Of a DNA stretch of 64,000 bases, positions 8,974 to 18,958 are shown one piece after another. The translations under genes and the position numbers were made by a program. The notes under the pieces are model-generated. The model was not told the origin of the DNA. It did no database searches and saw only the letters and a list, made by a program, of their open reading frames with translations. Origin of the DNA: UBA10649 sp963755335 (GTDB lineage Bacteria > Actinomycetota > Actinomycetes > S36-B12); the NCBI GenBank assembly GCA_963755335.1, contig CAVWJW010000004.1, forward strand, positions 1 through 64,000. Direction: 5' to 3'. The stretch's first letter is position 1. The number at the start of each line of letters is the position of its first letter.

Positions 8974-10116
8974 CGCGCGGCGACCGCCGCAGCAACGCCC
9001 TCGGCGAAGGCTCCCCAGGTGGGCACGGCCGCGGGGTCGAACTCTGCTCGGAGCTCACTGAGCGCGACCGGGTCGGCGAACTCCGTGAACGCGGCGGCGA
9101 GCCCCGCGGCGGACATGCCGTCGATCCGCCGGGCGCCATGCCCGACCATCAGGTCGCCGGCCGGCTGGACGCCGTCGAAGAGCACCGGAGTGCCCAGCCT
9201 GATCGCCTCGAGGACCGGGATGCCGTAACCCTCGGTGCCGATCGACAGGAATGCGCTGGACCGCTGCACCAGGTCATACACCTCGGCGTCGCTGGCCCCC
9301 TCGACCCACCGAACCGAGGCGCCCGCGTCGATGGCCGTCCGGATTGCCCGATTTATCGACTCGTCCGACGCCGATGCATTGCCGATGAACAGCAGCTCGG
9401 CTTCCAGCCCCGTAGCGGCGACAGCCTCACCGAACGCCTGGAGGATCTCAACGGGCCGCTTTCGGGCCTCCAGCGTCCCCAGGCGGGCGAAAACCGGTCG
9501 GGCAGGCGGCAGGGAATCGCGGACGGCCAGATGGTCCCCGCCGGGGTGCGCCACCGAGATCGGCAGGGCGGGATCGCGGCGCAGGCGCGTCAGGATGCTC
9601 TCGCGGGCGTAGCCGCTGATGCAGACGACCGAGTCCGCCGTGGCCAGGTGCCGGAAGTACTCGCTGACCCACGCCGCCGTGCCCGGCTTGAACCGGTAGT
9701 TGGCCGGCTCGCTCATCGGCAACGTGTCGTAGCCGATCATCGACGTGGGCACGCACTTGGCGAACAGTTCGAACCGCTCCAGCACGGAGGGCAGGTACGA
9801 CACCTCGGGCAGCAGCCACGCGTCGTAGATGGCCAGCAGGTCGCCGGGCTTGACCACCAGCGGCGACATCCGTCGCAAGGGCATCGGAGACGAGCTGGCG
9901 CAGGTCGTCTCCAGGGGCGCGCGGCGCGAATGCGATCGAGATCAGCTCAGCGGCCTGAGCCGGGGTCAGGAGCCCGAAGCGGTCGCCGAGTGGAACCACG
10001 AAGTCGGCCTGCACCTGCTCGACCGGCCATTCCTTGGCCAGGTACTGCAGCACCCGCTGGATCCCCGACGCATAGGGGTCGCGCACGAACTGCTCGATGT
10101 CGATGCCGACGTACAT
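8970..10116 (-). CDS. GT4 glycosyltransferase (one frame jump)
   Basis: About 380 residues. The N-terminus MYVGIDIEQFVRDPYASGIQRVLQYLA is typical of GT4 enzymes that start with a D-x-x-G-I-x-R motif. The second Rossmann domain has RLGTLEARKRPVEILQAF, AELLFIGNASASDESI and the nucleotide-sugar site GTEGYGIPVLEAIRLGTPV (E-x7-E pattern). A single jump near 9880 joins the two halves. ATG 10116 is the likely start; a GTG directly before it at 10119 is possible. It lies 31 bases downstream of the ATPase gene and overlaps DUF2142 by four bases. A retaining transferase acting on the growing glycan is expected; the sugar is unknown. Confidence 0.8.
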
Positions 10117-10147
10117 CACGGCTCCCGTCGCGGCCGGGCGACGCCGG

Positions 10148-11329
10148 TCATGTCGTCTGCTTCTTGATGAAGGCGCTCATGCCCGGGACGGTGAACGCCA
10201 GCTGACCGCGCTCCGGCGCGTAGAGCAGGCCCTTCTTGATGAGCTCGGTGCGGGCGACCGACAGGTCCTGAACGCGGTTCTTGTTCATCGGGGCCACCAG
10301 GTCCGACACGACGACGGCCTCGTCACCGCCGAGCTCCGCCATCGCCCGCAGCAACGCCCGCTGCGCACCGGTCGCCCGCTCCCACCGCGCCCGGTACAGG
10401 CCCTCGTCCACCTCGCGCCGCGCGAATTCGCCGCCCACCTCGACGTCGTCGATGGTGATCTGCGGCCCCGGGGAGACGTCCCACACGTGCTTGCCGACCT
10501 CCTGGAGGAAGTACGGGTAGCCCGCGGCGATGGCCAGCGCGGCGTCCAAGGCGTCGTCCTCCCACGACACGCCCTGCGCGGTGGTGGGACCGGTCAGCGC
10601 CGCGGTGGAGTCGACCTGGGTGAGCAGGCCGACAGGTCGGTACTCGTACAGCCGCTCGGCATAGCTGGTCGCCTCGGCCAACTGCGCCGGCAGCGACGGC
10701 AGGCCGGCCCCGACGAAGACGACGGGCAGCGGCGCGCCGCCCTGGCCGAGCGAGTGCACGGCGGTGTTGACGGCGGTGAGCTCCTCCGCGGTCGCCTCCT
10801 GCAGCTCGTCGACGAGGATGAGGGTGCCGACGCCCAGGTCGCGCGAGGTCTCCCCCAGCACGGCGAACAGCGACGCGAGATCTTCCGAGAGACGGCCCGA
10901 ATCAGCGCCCGGAAGCGGCTTGATGTCGGCCCCGAGCGAGAACGCCCCGGTCGCGGGGTCGACCTTGACCGTGAAGCCCTTGAAGATGCCCAGCAGCCGA
11001 CGAAGGCCGGGCTCGGGGTGACGGCCGGTCGCCGACCGCATCGACTTGACCAGGGCTGAGGCCAAGGAGACGGCCAATGGAGTGGCCGAGGAGGCCTCGA
11101 CCTTGGCCGAGATCCACCCACGTGAGCTCACGCTCGCGTCGAGTTCGTTCAGCAGGGCCGTCTTCCCGACCCCGCGCAGGCCATGGAGCACCCACGAGCG
11201 ATCGCCCTCGCCGAGCTCCTCCGCTCGGCGACGGACGATCTCGAACGACCCCAGCAGCGCAGCCCGGCCGGCGAGCACCGGCGGCCGGCGCCCGGCGCCG
11301 GGCCGGAAGGGGTTCGCGACGGGGTCCAC
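10148..11329 (-). CDS. AAA-type P-loop ATPase
   Basis: An intact protein of 393 residues. Walker A is GLRGVGKT at residues 50-57 and Walker B is LILVDELQE with acidic residues 174-175. A sensor-like VVFVGAGLPSLP follows, then a helical lid. The C-terminal 100 residues (ALLRAMAELGGDEAVVVSDLV, then LIKKGLLYAPERGQLAFTVPG) look like a winged helix. This matches the ORC1/Cdc6-like and COG1672-type ATPases that bind DNA or act as signalling NTPases. No transmembrane segment is seen. It is an unusual member of a polysaccharide operon. A very A+T-rich 61-base gap before the GTG carries a candidate leaderless promoter, so it may be expressed separately. Function in this locus is unknown. Confidence 0.75.
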   Translation of the reverse strand: MDPVANPFRPGAGRRPPVLAGRAALLGSFEIVRRRAEELGEGDRSWVLHGLRGVGKTALLNELDASVSSRGWISAKVEASSATPLAVSLASALVKSMRSATGRHPEPGLRRLLGIFKGFTVKVDPATGAFSLGADIKPLPGADSGRLSEDLASLFAVLGETSRDLGVGTLILVDELQEATAEELTAVNTAVHSLGQGGAPLPVVFVGAGLPSLPAQLAEATSYAERLYEYRPVGLLTQVDSTAALTGPTTAQGVSWEDDALDAALAIAAGYPYFLQEVGKHVWDVSPGPQITIDDVEVGGEFARREVDEGLYRARWERATGAQRALLRAMAELGGDEAVVVSDLVAPMNKNRVQDLSVARTELIKKGLLYAPERGQLAFTVPGMSAFIKKQTT

Positions 11330-11336
11330 GTATCAG

Positions 11337-11365
11337 AAACTATCTGGCCGTATAACGAAATTCAA
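11337..11365 (-). promoter_or_regulatory. Candidate leaderless promoter of the ATPase gene
   Basis: Read on the minus strand, TTGAAT (11365-11360) is followed after 17 bases by TAGTTT (11342-11337). Seven bases then precede the GTG at 11329. That distance would put the transcription start at or next to the start codon, the arrangement of leaderless actinobacterial mRNAs. No Shine-Dalgarno sequence is present in the gap. The 61-base gap (11330-11390) is strikingly A+T-rich for this window. Confidence 0.42.
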
Positions 11366-11390
11366 GATACGTCTTGATCCATTCATAGAC

Positions 11391-14300
11391 TCAGGCGGCT
11401 TCCTGCAGGAGGGCCAGGAGCAGTTCGGCGTAGCGGCGCGGGGACTTCCGGTCGAGATACTCCCGGCGCATCTGCTCGCGGAGGTCATGGGCGATCGGCT
11501 GGGCGAGTCGGCGTTCGATCGCCTCGGCCACCATCACCGGGCTGACGTCGTCGGGCAGCCGGTCGACGTAGTCGGGGGTGTCGACGTCGACCGCGAGCCC
11601 GTTGCTGGCAACGCTCGGGGTGCCGTAGGCAGCAAGGTCGCTGAGCGGTCCACTGACGCCGAGCAGGGGGCTGATCCGTAGTTGCAGGCCGAGGTCGACG
11701 GCCAGCAGGTAGTCGCGGAACTGCTCGTCGGTGAGGAACCCGGTGACCTGGAAGTTCGCGATCCCGGCCTCGCGAGCACGCGTGCGTCAGGGCGTCGACG
11801 TCGTCGATTCCGGCGGCACCGGCCAGGTGCAGCGACACCCGGTGGCCCCACTGGCTCAGCCAGGCCGCGGACTCGATCACGACGTCGGTCATCTTCGTGC
11901 GCACGTCGACGAAGCCGAACGAGGCGAGGTGGACGGTGCCCGCAAACGCGCCTTCGTCGAAGCCGAGCCGACGACGGGCATCGGCCCGCATCTGCTCGGT
12001 GACCTCGCCCTGCGGCGCCCGCTGGTTCGCGAACGGCAGCAGCCGTGGCGTGACGCCCGTCTCGGCAGCGATGCGCGGGGCCGCGCTGGGCGAGTGCATG
12101 ACGAGCATGCGCGAGCGCCGCGCGATCTCCCAGAACCCGGCGTTCTCGAGCAGACGCATGTCGTCGATCTGGTCGTCGAGCGGCGGATCCAGACGACCGC
12201 GCCCCGTGCCGCGCAGCATCACCTGCTCGACGCCGCCCTTGCTGCGCAGGGCCATGTAGAGCTCGACCATGCGAGTGTCGTGGGCGATAGCCACCGCGTC
12301 GACGCGATCGAGCACCTCCAGGAACGGCACGTGGAAGTGGCTGTTGCCCAGTACCGACGCGAAGACGTCGTGATCGCTGCCCTGCGCCAGCACGTCGTCG
12401 ATGCGCCCGCTGCGGATTCGCAGACCCTCCGGGACCGAGCCGAGCACATCGGCGTCGGCGGTCGTGTACACGGTGACGTCGCACAGGCGAGCGAGCTCGA
12501 TCGTGGTCGTCGTCGAGAAGTCGGCCACGCCGGACTTCTGCGGCACCCACGGAGTGCCGATGCCCACGTCGAGGGACTTGCCCGCCACGTGGACGGCGGC
12601 GGGCGGCAGTTCCACGGATGCTGCCTTGACAGCGTCCTGGACCTTCTTGCCGACGACCGATTCCAGCGTGGAGTGCTGATGCCGCGACAGGGCGCGCATC
12701 TGCGCCACCTGCGTGGCTGCCTTGCCGCGATGGCGGCGGATGGCCCTCTCGAGGCTGGCCGGACTGGCCGGATCAGCCAGGAAGGAGCCGGCTCCGATGA
12801 GCTCGCGGTGGGACGGGATGTCGGACGCCACGACCGGCGTGCCCGCCCGCAGCGCCTCGATCACGGGCAGCGACAGGCCCTCGTCGAAGGACGCGACCAC
12901 CACGAGGCTCGACTCGGCCAGCAGTTGGTGCATCTCCTCGTCGGACAGTCGACCCGTGGTGCGTGCCTCCCCGGGACGCATCGCGGCAGCGATCGACCAG
13001 TGGTGGACGCGGGTCTCCTGGCCGGCCATGCCGATCACGACCACGTCGCGATCCTCCCCGGCCGTGGCTGCACCGATCGCCGCTAAGGCGCCGAAGGTGT
13101 TCTTACGTGGCTCGTCCCCCGTCATGACGACGATCGGACCCATGCCGTTCGACGGAGGGGTGGCCTCGCCGGGCGGCAGGACGTCGCGGGGCCAGGCGAC
13201 GATTGTCGGAACCGCGCCCGTGCCGCTCACCGGACGGCCGAGGAACTCTGCCAGCTCGCGCTGGGCCAGGTGCGAGATGCAGACGAAGTCGTCGAAGTAC
13301 CTCAGCGCGTCGAGCGCCGCCGCGTACTCCGCGCGGCCGGCGACGTGGCGCAGGTAGATCGTCGGATAGTGCAGCGGAATGAAGTCGAAGACGACGGCGA
13401 TCTTGTGCGCGTTGCTGTGCAGGAGCGGGATCAGGGGCTCCGCACTCGCGGTCATGGGCGACGGCTGCACCAGCACGCTGTACGTCGGGAGTGTCCGCTC
13501 GTCGACCCTGGTGACCTGCTCGCACTCGCCGGCGAGCTCCGAGGGCAGTTCCTCGAGCCCCCGATCGACCAGCAGTACCAAGCGATCGTCGCCGATCGCC
13601 TCTCGGGCGCCGAGCAGTGCGGCCTTGGCGAACCGGCCGATGCCGCGGTTGCCGAACGCGGCCGTCTGCAGGCACCGGGCATCGAACAGGACGCGATTGC
13701 CGCCCGCCCACAGCGGCGACTGAGGACGATCGGCAAGCTTCAGGCGCAGACGGAGCGCGGCGATCGTGCGCCCGAGCTCGTCGCCGTGGTTGTCCGTGCG
13801 TCGGTCGAGCAGCGCATCGGTGTCGTACGGCCCGGCTTCCAGCCACTGGCGAGCCGCGGCCGCGTCGTCTGGCGTGAAGGACGTCAGGTCGAAGCCCCCA
13901 TCGGGTATCGGCGGCAGGCCCTCCGGGGTGATCCAGCCGACGACGTCCGCAGGCGGGGCGCCCAGATAGGCGGCGTCGGTCAGATGGCCCATGTTGATCG
14001 TGACGTGACGCAGGTGCCGTCGACGGACGAGTGCCTTGTCGACGGGCGCTGGCATGCTCTGCATCGCCTGCCGCGCCTTGTGCACGCCGACGCGCCCCAC
14101 CTTGGCGACCTTGCGCGAGTACTGCCACGACCGCGATCCCTCGACGGTCGTCAGCGCCGTGCGCAGCTCGTTGATCTGCTTCTCGTACTCCGATGTCGGC
14201 ACTTCCGTGCGGATGTCGTGCAGGATCAGTTCGCGCTGCCACGCACGGCGGATCTCCGCGCGGTTGGCGCGTCGATCCACTTCATCGGCGTCGCTGATCA

Positions 14301-15000
14301 CCCACCCGAACTCGCCCGCATCGATCGCGTTGAAGGGCACGGCGATCGCCTCGGCAAGCTCGGAGTGCTCGTCCGCCACGTACCAGCGGTTGACCCCGTC
14401 GAACGCGACGTACTGATAGCCATGGCCTAGGAGCTTGGGCTCCCACTCGTCATGGCTGGGCGTGCTGGTGCCGGGCAGCACCGCCTCGATGCACACCACC
14501 CAGGGTCGGTGGCGAGCAAGGGAAAGCCCTTGCAGGACAATGGATTCTGCACCCTCGACGTCGATGGACATGAAGTGGATGGCGCCGACGTCGTACCGGT
14601 CGAGGATGTCGTCGAGGGCATCGACCTGGACGACGACGGCCTCGACCTCGAAGCCGCGCACTCGCGCAGCGTCGGCCTCGGCGGAGTCCAGGGTGCCCAG
14701 GCCGGTTCCCGGAACGCGGTAGAAGGTGATCTCGCCGGGACCGCCACCCGCCGCGAGCTGCGCAACGACGTCGCGCGGGCGCCGCACCCGGAGCTCGGCG
14801 GCGAGTTCCGGATCGGCCTCGATGAGCAGGCCGCTCCAGCCCATGTCGCTCAGGCTTGCCGTGATCGACAGATGCCTCGGCTCGTTGGCGCCCACGTCGA
14901 CATACGTCAGGTTCTCGGCACCGGGATCACGATCGGCGAAGGCCCGCCAGACGCGGATGTCCTCCGCGTTCTGCGCATACGACACCTTCCGTTGCGTCAC
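11391..15000 (-). CDS. FkbM methyltransferase fused to two GT4 glycosyltransferase domains
   Basis: About 1200 residues from GTG 15000, which overlaps the stop of the gene before it. Residues 5-200 are an FkbM methyltransferase: YVDVGANEPRHLSITASL is the SAM motif and FMSIDVEGAESIVLQG is the typical second motif. Residues 280-300 carry an SRSWQYSRK linker. Residues 435-790 are a GT4 with RVLFDARCLQT, FDFIPLHYPTIYL, VVMTGDEPRKNTFGAL and FDEGLSLPVIEALRAGTPV. A second GT4 starts near residue 812 with GIGTPWVPQKSGVADFS. The last 130 residues cross frames near 11785; ...LLALLQEAA ends at TGA 11391. It could add two sugars and a methyl group to one glycan, perhaps as a chain-capping enzyme. That role is inferred. 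Confidence 0.8.
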
Positions 15001-15975
15001 GGGATCTCCCAGAGCGCGTCCGGATCTGCGAGCAGGGCCATGTCGTGGCGCACCATGATCGCGGCCATGTCGTCGAAGTCGACGGTGTGCCGCCAGCCGA
15101 GCTCGACGTAGGCGGCGTGACTGTCGCCGACCGTCATGTTCGTGTCCGTCGTGCGCTTGCGGTCACTGGAGCTGACGACGTGCGCCTTCCAGTCGGTCGA
15201 TGCCAGCAGCGCGGAACGCCTTCATCAGGAAGAACGAGAGCCGATGGGAGATGCCGGTCGCGAGGATGTAGTCGTGCGGCACCTCGGCCCGGATCATCAG
15301 CTGCATCGCCCGCGTGTAGTCCGGGGCCCAGCCCCAGTCGCGGGCCACGTCGATGTCGCCCAGCTCGATCACGTCCTGCAGGCCCGCGGCGATCCGAGCC
15401 ACGCCCTTCGTGATCCGCCGGGTGACGAAGCTGTCGCTGCGCAAGGGTGATTCGTGGTTGTAGAGGATGCCGCAGACGGCGAAGATTCCGCGATCGCGGG
15501 CGGCGTTCGACGAGATCCATCGCATCCGACTTCGACACTGCATAGGGCGTCTTCGGCACACGTCGGCTGCGTTCGGTCTGCGGGATGGCGTCGGTGCCCT
15601 CGAAGATCGACGCCGACGAGGCCTGGAAGAGCCGCGAGCGCGGCACCTTCGTCCATGGCGTCGAGCAGCGCGCCGACCGCGTCGACGTTGATCCGCCGCA
15701 CCTCGTCCGGTGCTCGCAGGACTCGCCCGATGCGAGCTGATCCCGCCGAGGTTGTAGATCTCGTCCGGCCCGTGTCGACGACGAGGGATCGAACAGCGAC
15801 TCGGGATCGCCGAGATCGCACTCCACGGGCACGAGATGCCGGGCACGTAGCGCTGCAGCGAGCGAGCGTCGGTGCCGGGCTTGACCATGCCGATGACGTC
15901 GGCACCCTGCCGGGACAGTTGCGTGGCAAGGATCGTGCCGTCCTGACCGGCTGCTCCGGTGATGAGGGCCCGCAC
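14997..15975 (-). CDS. GDP-mannose 4,6-dehydratase-like epimerase/dehydratase (frame jumps)
   Basis: About 325 residues from GTG 15975, eight bases after the intact gmd. The NAD fold is ALITGAAGQDGTILATQL, with the GxxGQDG variant used by GDP-mannose dehydratases. The catalytic-type Y-x-x-x-K is TPYAVSKSDAM. Later come ILYNHESPLRSDSFVTRRI, VARDWGWAPDYTRAMQLM and PHDYILATGISHRLSFF, all GMD-like. Between about 15840 and 15520 the match jumps among three frames several times; another jump near 15195 leads to the true C-terminus ending ALWEIP at 14997. It could be a second dehydratase or a reductase of the GDP-4-keto-6-deoxymannose branch. Sequence details favour dehydratase-like. Confidence 0.72.
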
Positions 15976-15983
15976 GGCAGGGC

Positions 15984-16988
15984 CTAGAACTGGCCCTCGG
16001 CAGCTCCGTCGAGCCGCGCGAGGTCGGCGTCCACCATGATCTTCGCGAGCTCGGGCGGCAGCACCTTCGCCTCCCAGCCCAGCTTGTTCTTCGCCTTCGA
16101 GGCGTCACCGATCAGCTCGTCGACCTCGGTCGGGCGCAGGAACTTGGGGTCGAACTTCACGTGGTCCTCCCACGTGAGGCCCGCATGGTCGAACGCGAAG
16201 CCGAGGAAGTCGCGGATCGTGTACGCCGTGCCGGTCGCCAGGACGTAGTCCTCAGGTGCGTCGACCTGGAGCATCCGCCACATGCCGTCCGTGTACTCGG
16301 GGGCATAGCCCCAGTCGCGGATCGAGTCGAGGTTGCCCATCCAAAGCTCGTCCTGCTTGCCCTTGACGATGTTGGCAACCGCGATGGTGATCTTGCGGGT
16401 CACGAACGTCTCGCCACGGCGCGGGGACTCGTGATTGAAGAGCTGGCCGTTGACCGCGAACATGTCGTACGCCTCGCGGTAGTTCTTGGTGATCCAGTAC
16501 GAGTACACCTTGGCGGCGCCGTAAGGGCTGCGCGGGTAGAACGGAGTGTCCTCGTTCTGCGGCGGCGGGCTCGCGCCGAACATCTCGCTCGTGCTGGCCT
16601 GGTAGAAGCGGATCGACGTGTCGACCGTGCGGATCGCCTCGAGCAGGTTCAGGGTCGAGACGCCGGTTGCCTGAGCGGTGTAGCCCGGCTCGTCGAAGGA
16701 CACGCGGACGTGAGACTGGGCCGCGAGGTTGTAGACCTCGTGCGGGTGGATCTCGGCGACCAGCTGGCCCATGCGGGCGGCATCGGTGACGTCTCCGTAG
16801 TGCAGGTGGAGGTTGCGACCGGGGATGTGCTCGTCATGGTGGAGGTGATCGATGCGGCTGCGGTTGAAGGTCGACGAGCGGCGAACGACCCCGTGAACCT
16901 CGTAGCCCTTCTCCAGCAACTGCTGCGCCATGTAGGAGCCGTCCTGCCCCGTCACGCCGGTGATCAGCGCGCGCTTCGCCTCAGTCAA
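15984..16988 (-). CDS. gmd: GDP-mannose 4,6-dehydratase
   Basis: An intact protein of 334 residues. It converts GDP-D-mannose to GDP-4-keto-6-deoxy-D-mannose, the precursor of GDP-L-fucose and GDP-D-rhamnose. Motifs: ALITGVTGQDGSYMAQQLLEK (NADP fold), VRRSSTFNRSRIDHL, YNLAAQSHVRVSF, the STSEMFG active-site stretch, SPYGAAKVYSYW (Y-x-x-x-K), FNHESPRRGETFVTRKI and RDWGYAPEYTDGMW. The start is TTG 16988 with GGAGG about six bases upstream. The GDP-L-fucose synthase gene lies 32 kb away at 48209, so the pathway is split but present. It leads a minus-strand run of sugar genes and is divergent from the GT2 at 17046. Confidence 0.93.
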   Translation of the reverse strand: MTEAKRALITGVTGQDGSYMAQQLLEKGYEVHGVVRRSSTFNRSRIDHLHHDEHIPGRNLHLHYGDVTDAARMGQLVAEIHPHEVYNLAAQSHVRVSFDEPGYTAQATGVSTLNLLEAIRTVDTSIRFYQASTSEMFGASPPPQNEDTPFYPRSPYGAAKVYSYWITKNYREAYDMFAVNGQLFNHESPRRGETFVTRKITIAVANIVKGKQDELWMGNLDSIRDWGYAPEYTDGMWRMLQVDAPEDYVLATGTAYTIRDFLGFAFDHAGLTWEDHVKFDPKFLRPTEVDELIGDASKAKNKLGWEAKVLPPELAKIMVDADLARLDGAAEGQF

Positions 16989-17045
16989 GGGTTCCTCCGC
17001 CTGTGGATAACGTCATCAGAGCCTACCGCTCCGTAGACTGCCGAA

Positions 17046-17909
17046 GTGATCCATGGGGTGCTGGCCGTCGTGCCGACATACCGCCCGGACGCCGACGAAC
17101 TTGTCTCGCTGGTCACGACTCTGGTGCGGCAGTCCGTGCCGGTCCTGGTGGTCGACGACGGCAGCCCGTGCACCTTCGACCCCGCACTTGAGGCGGCCCG
17201 GGACGCCGGTGCCCGCGTGGTCCGGCACCGCAGCAACACCGGCATCGCGCGGAGCCTGAATGACGGACTCCGAGCCGCCGTCGATGCTGACGCCACGTGG
17301 CTGCTCACCGTCGACCAGGACTCCGAGATCCCCGAGGACTACGTGGAGCGACTCGTGCTGGCGGCGGGCTTCGCGGCCGATGCCCTCGGCATCGAGCACG
17401 TGGGCGCCGTTGCCGCGGGATCGATCGACGACGCCAGCGGTGAGCTCAGCTATCCGGTCTCCTTCGACGGCGACGTTCTCATCACTCCGGAGGTCATCCA
17501 GACCGGCACGCTGTGGGACGTCCAGGCGATGACGGCAGTCGGCGGATTCGACGAGTCGCTGGGCATCGATGCGGTCGACGCCGCTGCGTGCCTTCGCCTG
17601 CGCCAGACCGGTCGCCGCATCGTGCTTGCCACGGACGTCGCGATTCGCCACAGGGTCGGCGTGGGCCACCAGGTGATGGTTCTCGGTCGGTCGGTTCTTT
17701 CATCGGGTCACTCGCCGCACCGCAGGACGACGATCGTCCGCAACCGACTGCGCCTGTTCCCGGCCGAGTTCGCCCTCGATCCGGTGCACGCCCTCCGCAC
17801 GCTGCGACGCGTCGCCGTCAACACCGCGTTGGCCGTGACGATCGAGGACGACCGGTGGGCCAAGGCTCGGGCCAGCGCTCAGGGCCTTCTCCCGGCCCGG
17901 AAGCGGTAG
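17046..17909 (+). CDS. Rhamnosyltransferase-like GT2
   Basis: An intact protein of 287 residues from GTG 17046. It has VVPTYRPDADELVSLV, VLVVDDGSPC, HRSNTGIARSLNDGL, the catalytic-type LTVDQDSEIPEDYVERL, GTLWDVQAMTAVGGFDESLGID and a C-terminal RHRVGVG. The DQDS acidic motif and overall order are those of the GT2 subgroup that includes many bacterial rhamnosyltransferases using dTDP-L-rhamnose. rmlA starts ten bases after its stop, which supports that donor, though GT2 donor prediction is only moderately reliable. It is divergent from gmd, and the 57-base gap between them must hold both promoters. Confidence 0.8.
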   Translation: MIHGVLAVVPTYRPDADELVSLVTTLVRQSVPVLVVDDGSPCTFDPALEAARDAGARVVRHRSNTGIARSLNDGLRAAVDADATWLLTVDQDSEIPEDYVERLVLAAGFAADALGIEHVGAVAAGSIDDASGELSYPVSFDGDVLITPEVIQTGTLWDVQAMTAVGGFDESLGIDAVDAAACLRLRQTGRRIVLATDVAIRHRVGVGHQVMVLGRSVLSSGHSPHRRTTIVRNRLRLFPAEFALDPVHALRTLRRVAVNTALAVTIEDDRWAKARASAQGLLPARKR

Positions 17910-17919
17910 CGTCTGCCCG

Positions 17920-18783
17920 ATGAAGGGGATCATCCTGGCCGGTGGCACCGGCAGCCGGCTGTGGCCGATCACCAAGGGCGTCAGCAAGCAGTTGCTGCCG
18001 GTCTACGACAAGCCGATGATCCACTACCCGCTGTGCACGCTCATGGCGGCGGGCCTGCGCGAGGTCCTCATCATCACGACGCCCGAGGACTCCGAGTCGT
18101 TCTCCCGTCTGCTGGGCGACGGATCGCCCTGGGGCATGTCGATCAGCTACGCCGTGCAGCCCAAGCCTGAAGGGCTGGCGCAGGCATTCCTCATCGCCGA
18201 GGACTTCCTCGCCGGAGACCAGGCCGCACTCATCCTCGGTGACAACCTCTTCTACGGTCCCAGCCTCGGTCGCAAGCTCGCGACACTCACACAGCAGTCC
18301 GGAGCGCATGTCTTCGCCTACGAGGTCGCGAACCCCAGCGAGTACGGCGTCGTCGAGTTCGACGACAACGGCGTCGCCCTGTCCGTCGAGGAGAAGCCGG
18401 CTAAGCCGCGCAGCAACTACGCGATCCCTGGCCTGTACTTCTACGACGAGACCGTGGTCGACGTCGCGAAGAACATCACGCCCAGCGCGCGCGGCGAGCT
18501 CGAGATCACGACGGTGAATGACCACTACCTGAAGGCGGGAACGCTGACGGTGACAGTGCTCGAACGCGGCACCGCCTGGCTCGACACCGGGACGTTCCGC
18601 TCGCTCCAGGACGCGGGTGAGTTCGTCCGCGTGATGGAGGACCGCACCGGAACCAAGGTCGGCTGCGTCGAGGAGATCGCCTGGCGCAACGGCTGGATCA
18701 CCTCGGACGATCTGGCCGAGCTCGCCCACGACCTGATCAAGAGCGGCTACGGCGAGTACCTCCTGCGCCTGGCCGCTGACTAG
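17920..18783 (+). CDS. rmlA: Glucose-1-phosphate thymidylyltransferase
   Basis: An intact protein of 287 residues, the usual RmlA length. It forms dTDP-glucose from glucose-1-phosphate and dTTP, the first step to dTDP-L-rhamnose. Hallmarks: the N-terminal pyrophosphorylase signature GIILAGGTGSRLWPIT, KQLLPVYDKPMIHYPL, ILGDNLFYG, YGVVEFD, EEKPAKPRSNYAIPGLYFYD and AWLDTGTF. It is ten bases after the GT2 gene. RmlC is at 34240; RmlB and RmlD are not in the window. Transcription may continue into the membrane protein gene at 18959. Confidence 0.95.
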   Translation: MKGIILAGGTGSRLWPITKGVSKQLLPVYDKPMIHYPLCTLMAAGLREVLIITTPEDSESFSRLLGDGSPWGMSISYAVQPKPEGLAQAFLIAEDFLAGDQAALILGDNLFYGPSLGRKLATLTQQSGAHVFAYEVANPSEYGVVEFDDNGVALSVEEKPAKPRSNYAIPGLYFYDETVVDVAKNITPSARGELEITTVNDHYLKAGTLTVTVLERGTAWLDTGTFRSLQDAGEFVRVMEDRTGTKVGCVEEIAWRNGWITSDDLAELAHDLIKSGYGEYLLRLAAD

Positions 18784-18958
18784 GTGCCGGACACGACTTA
18801 CCTTCACGGCGGGATGGGGACCGATCAGTGCACAGACCCAGTGGGCTGACGCTGACCTGGCTTACCCCGTTCCCCGTCTGGTCGGGGGGGCGCTGTTCGC
18901 CCTTCATCGGCAACCGGCTAGTCCGCGGTTTCTCGCCACTCACGTCCGCCAGAACGCG
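18784..18958 (+). other. Start-ambiguous region upstream of the membrane protein
   Basis: The reading frame of the gene at 18959 stays open all the way back to the rmlA stop, with no ATG, GTG or TTG codon in it. It includes a plausible protein-like stretch (LVGGALFALHRQPASPRFLA) just before the annotated start. A seven-G run lies at 18884-18890, and a GTG at 18828 is in another frame. The true start may be upstream and lost through an indel. No convincing promoter or terminator was seen. Confidence 0.35.
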
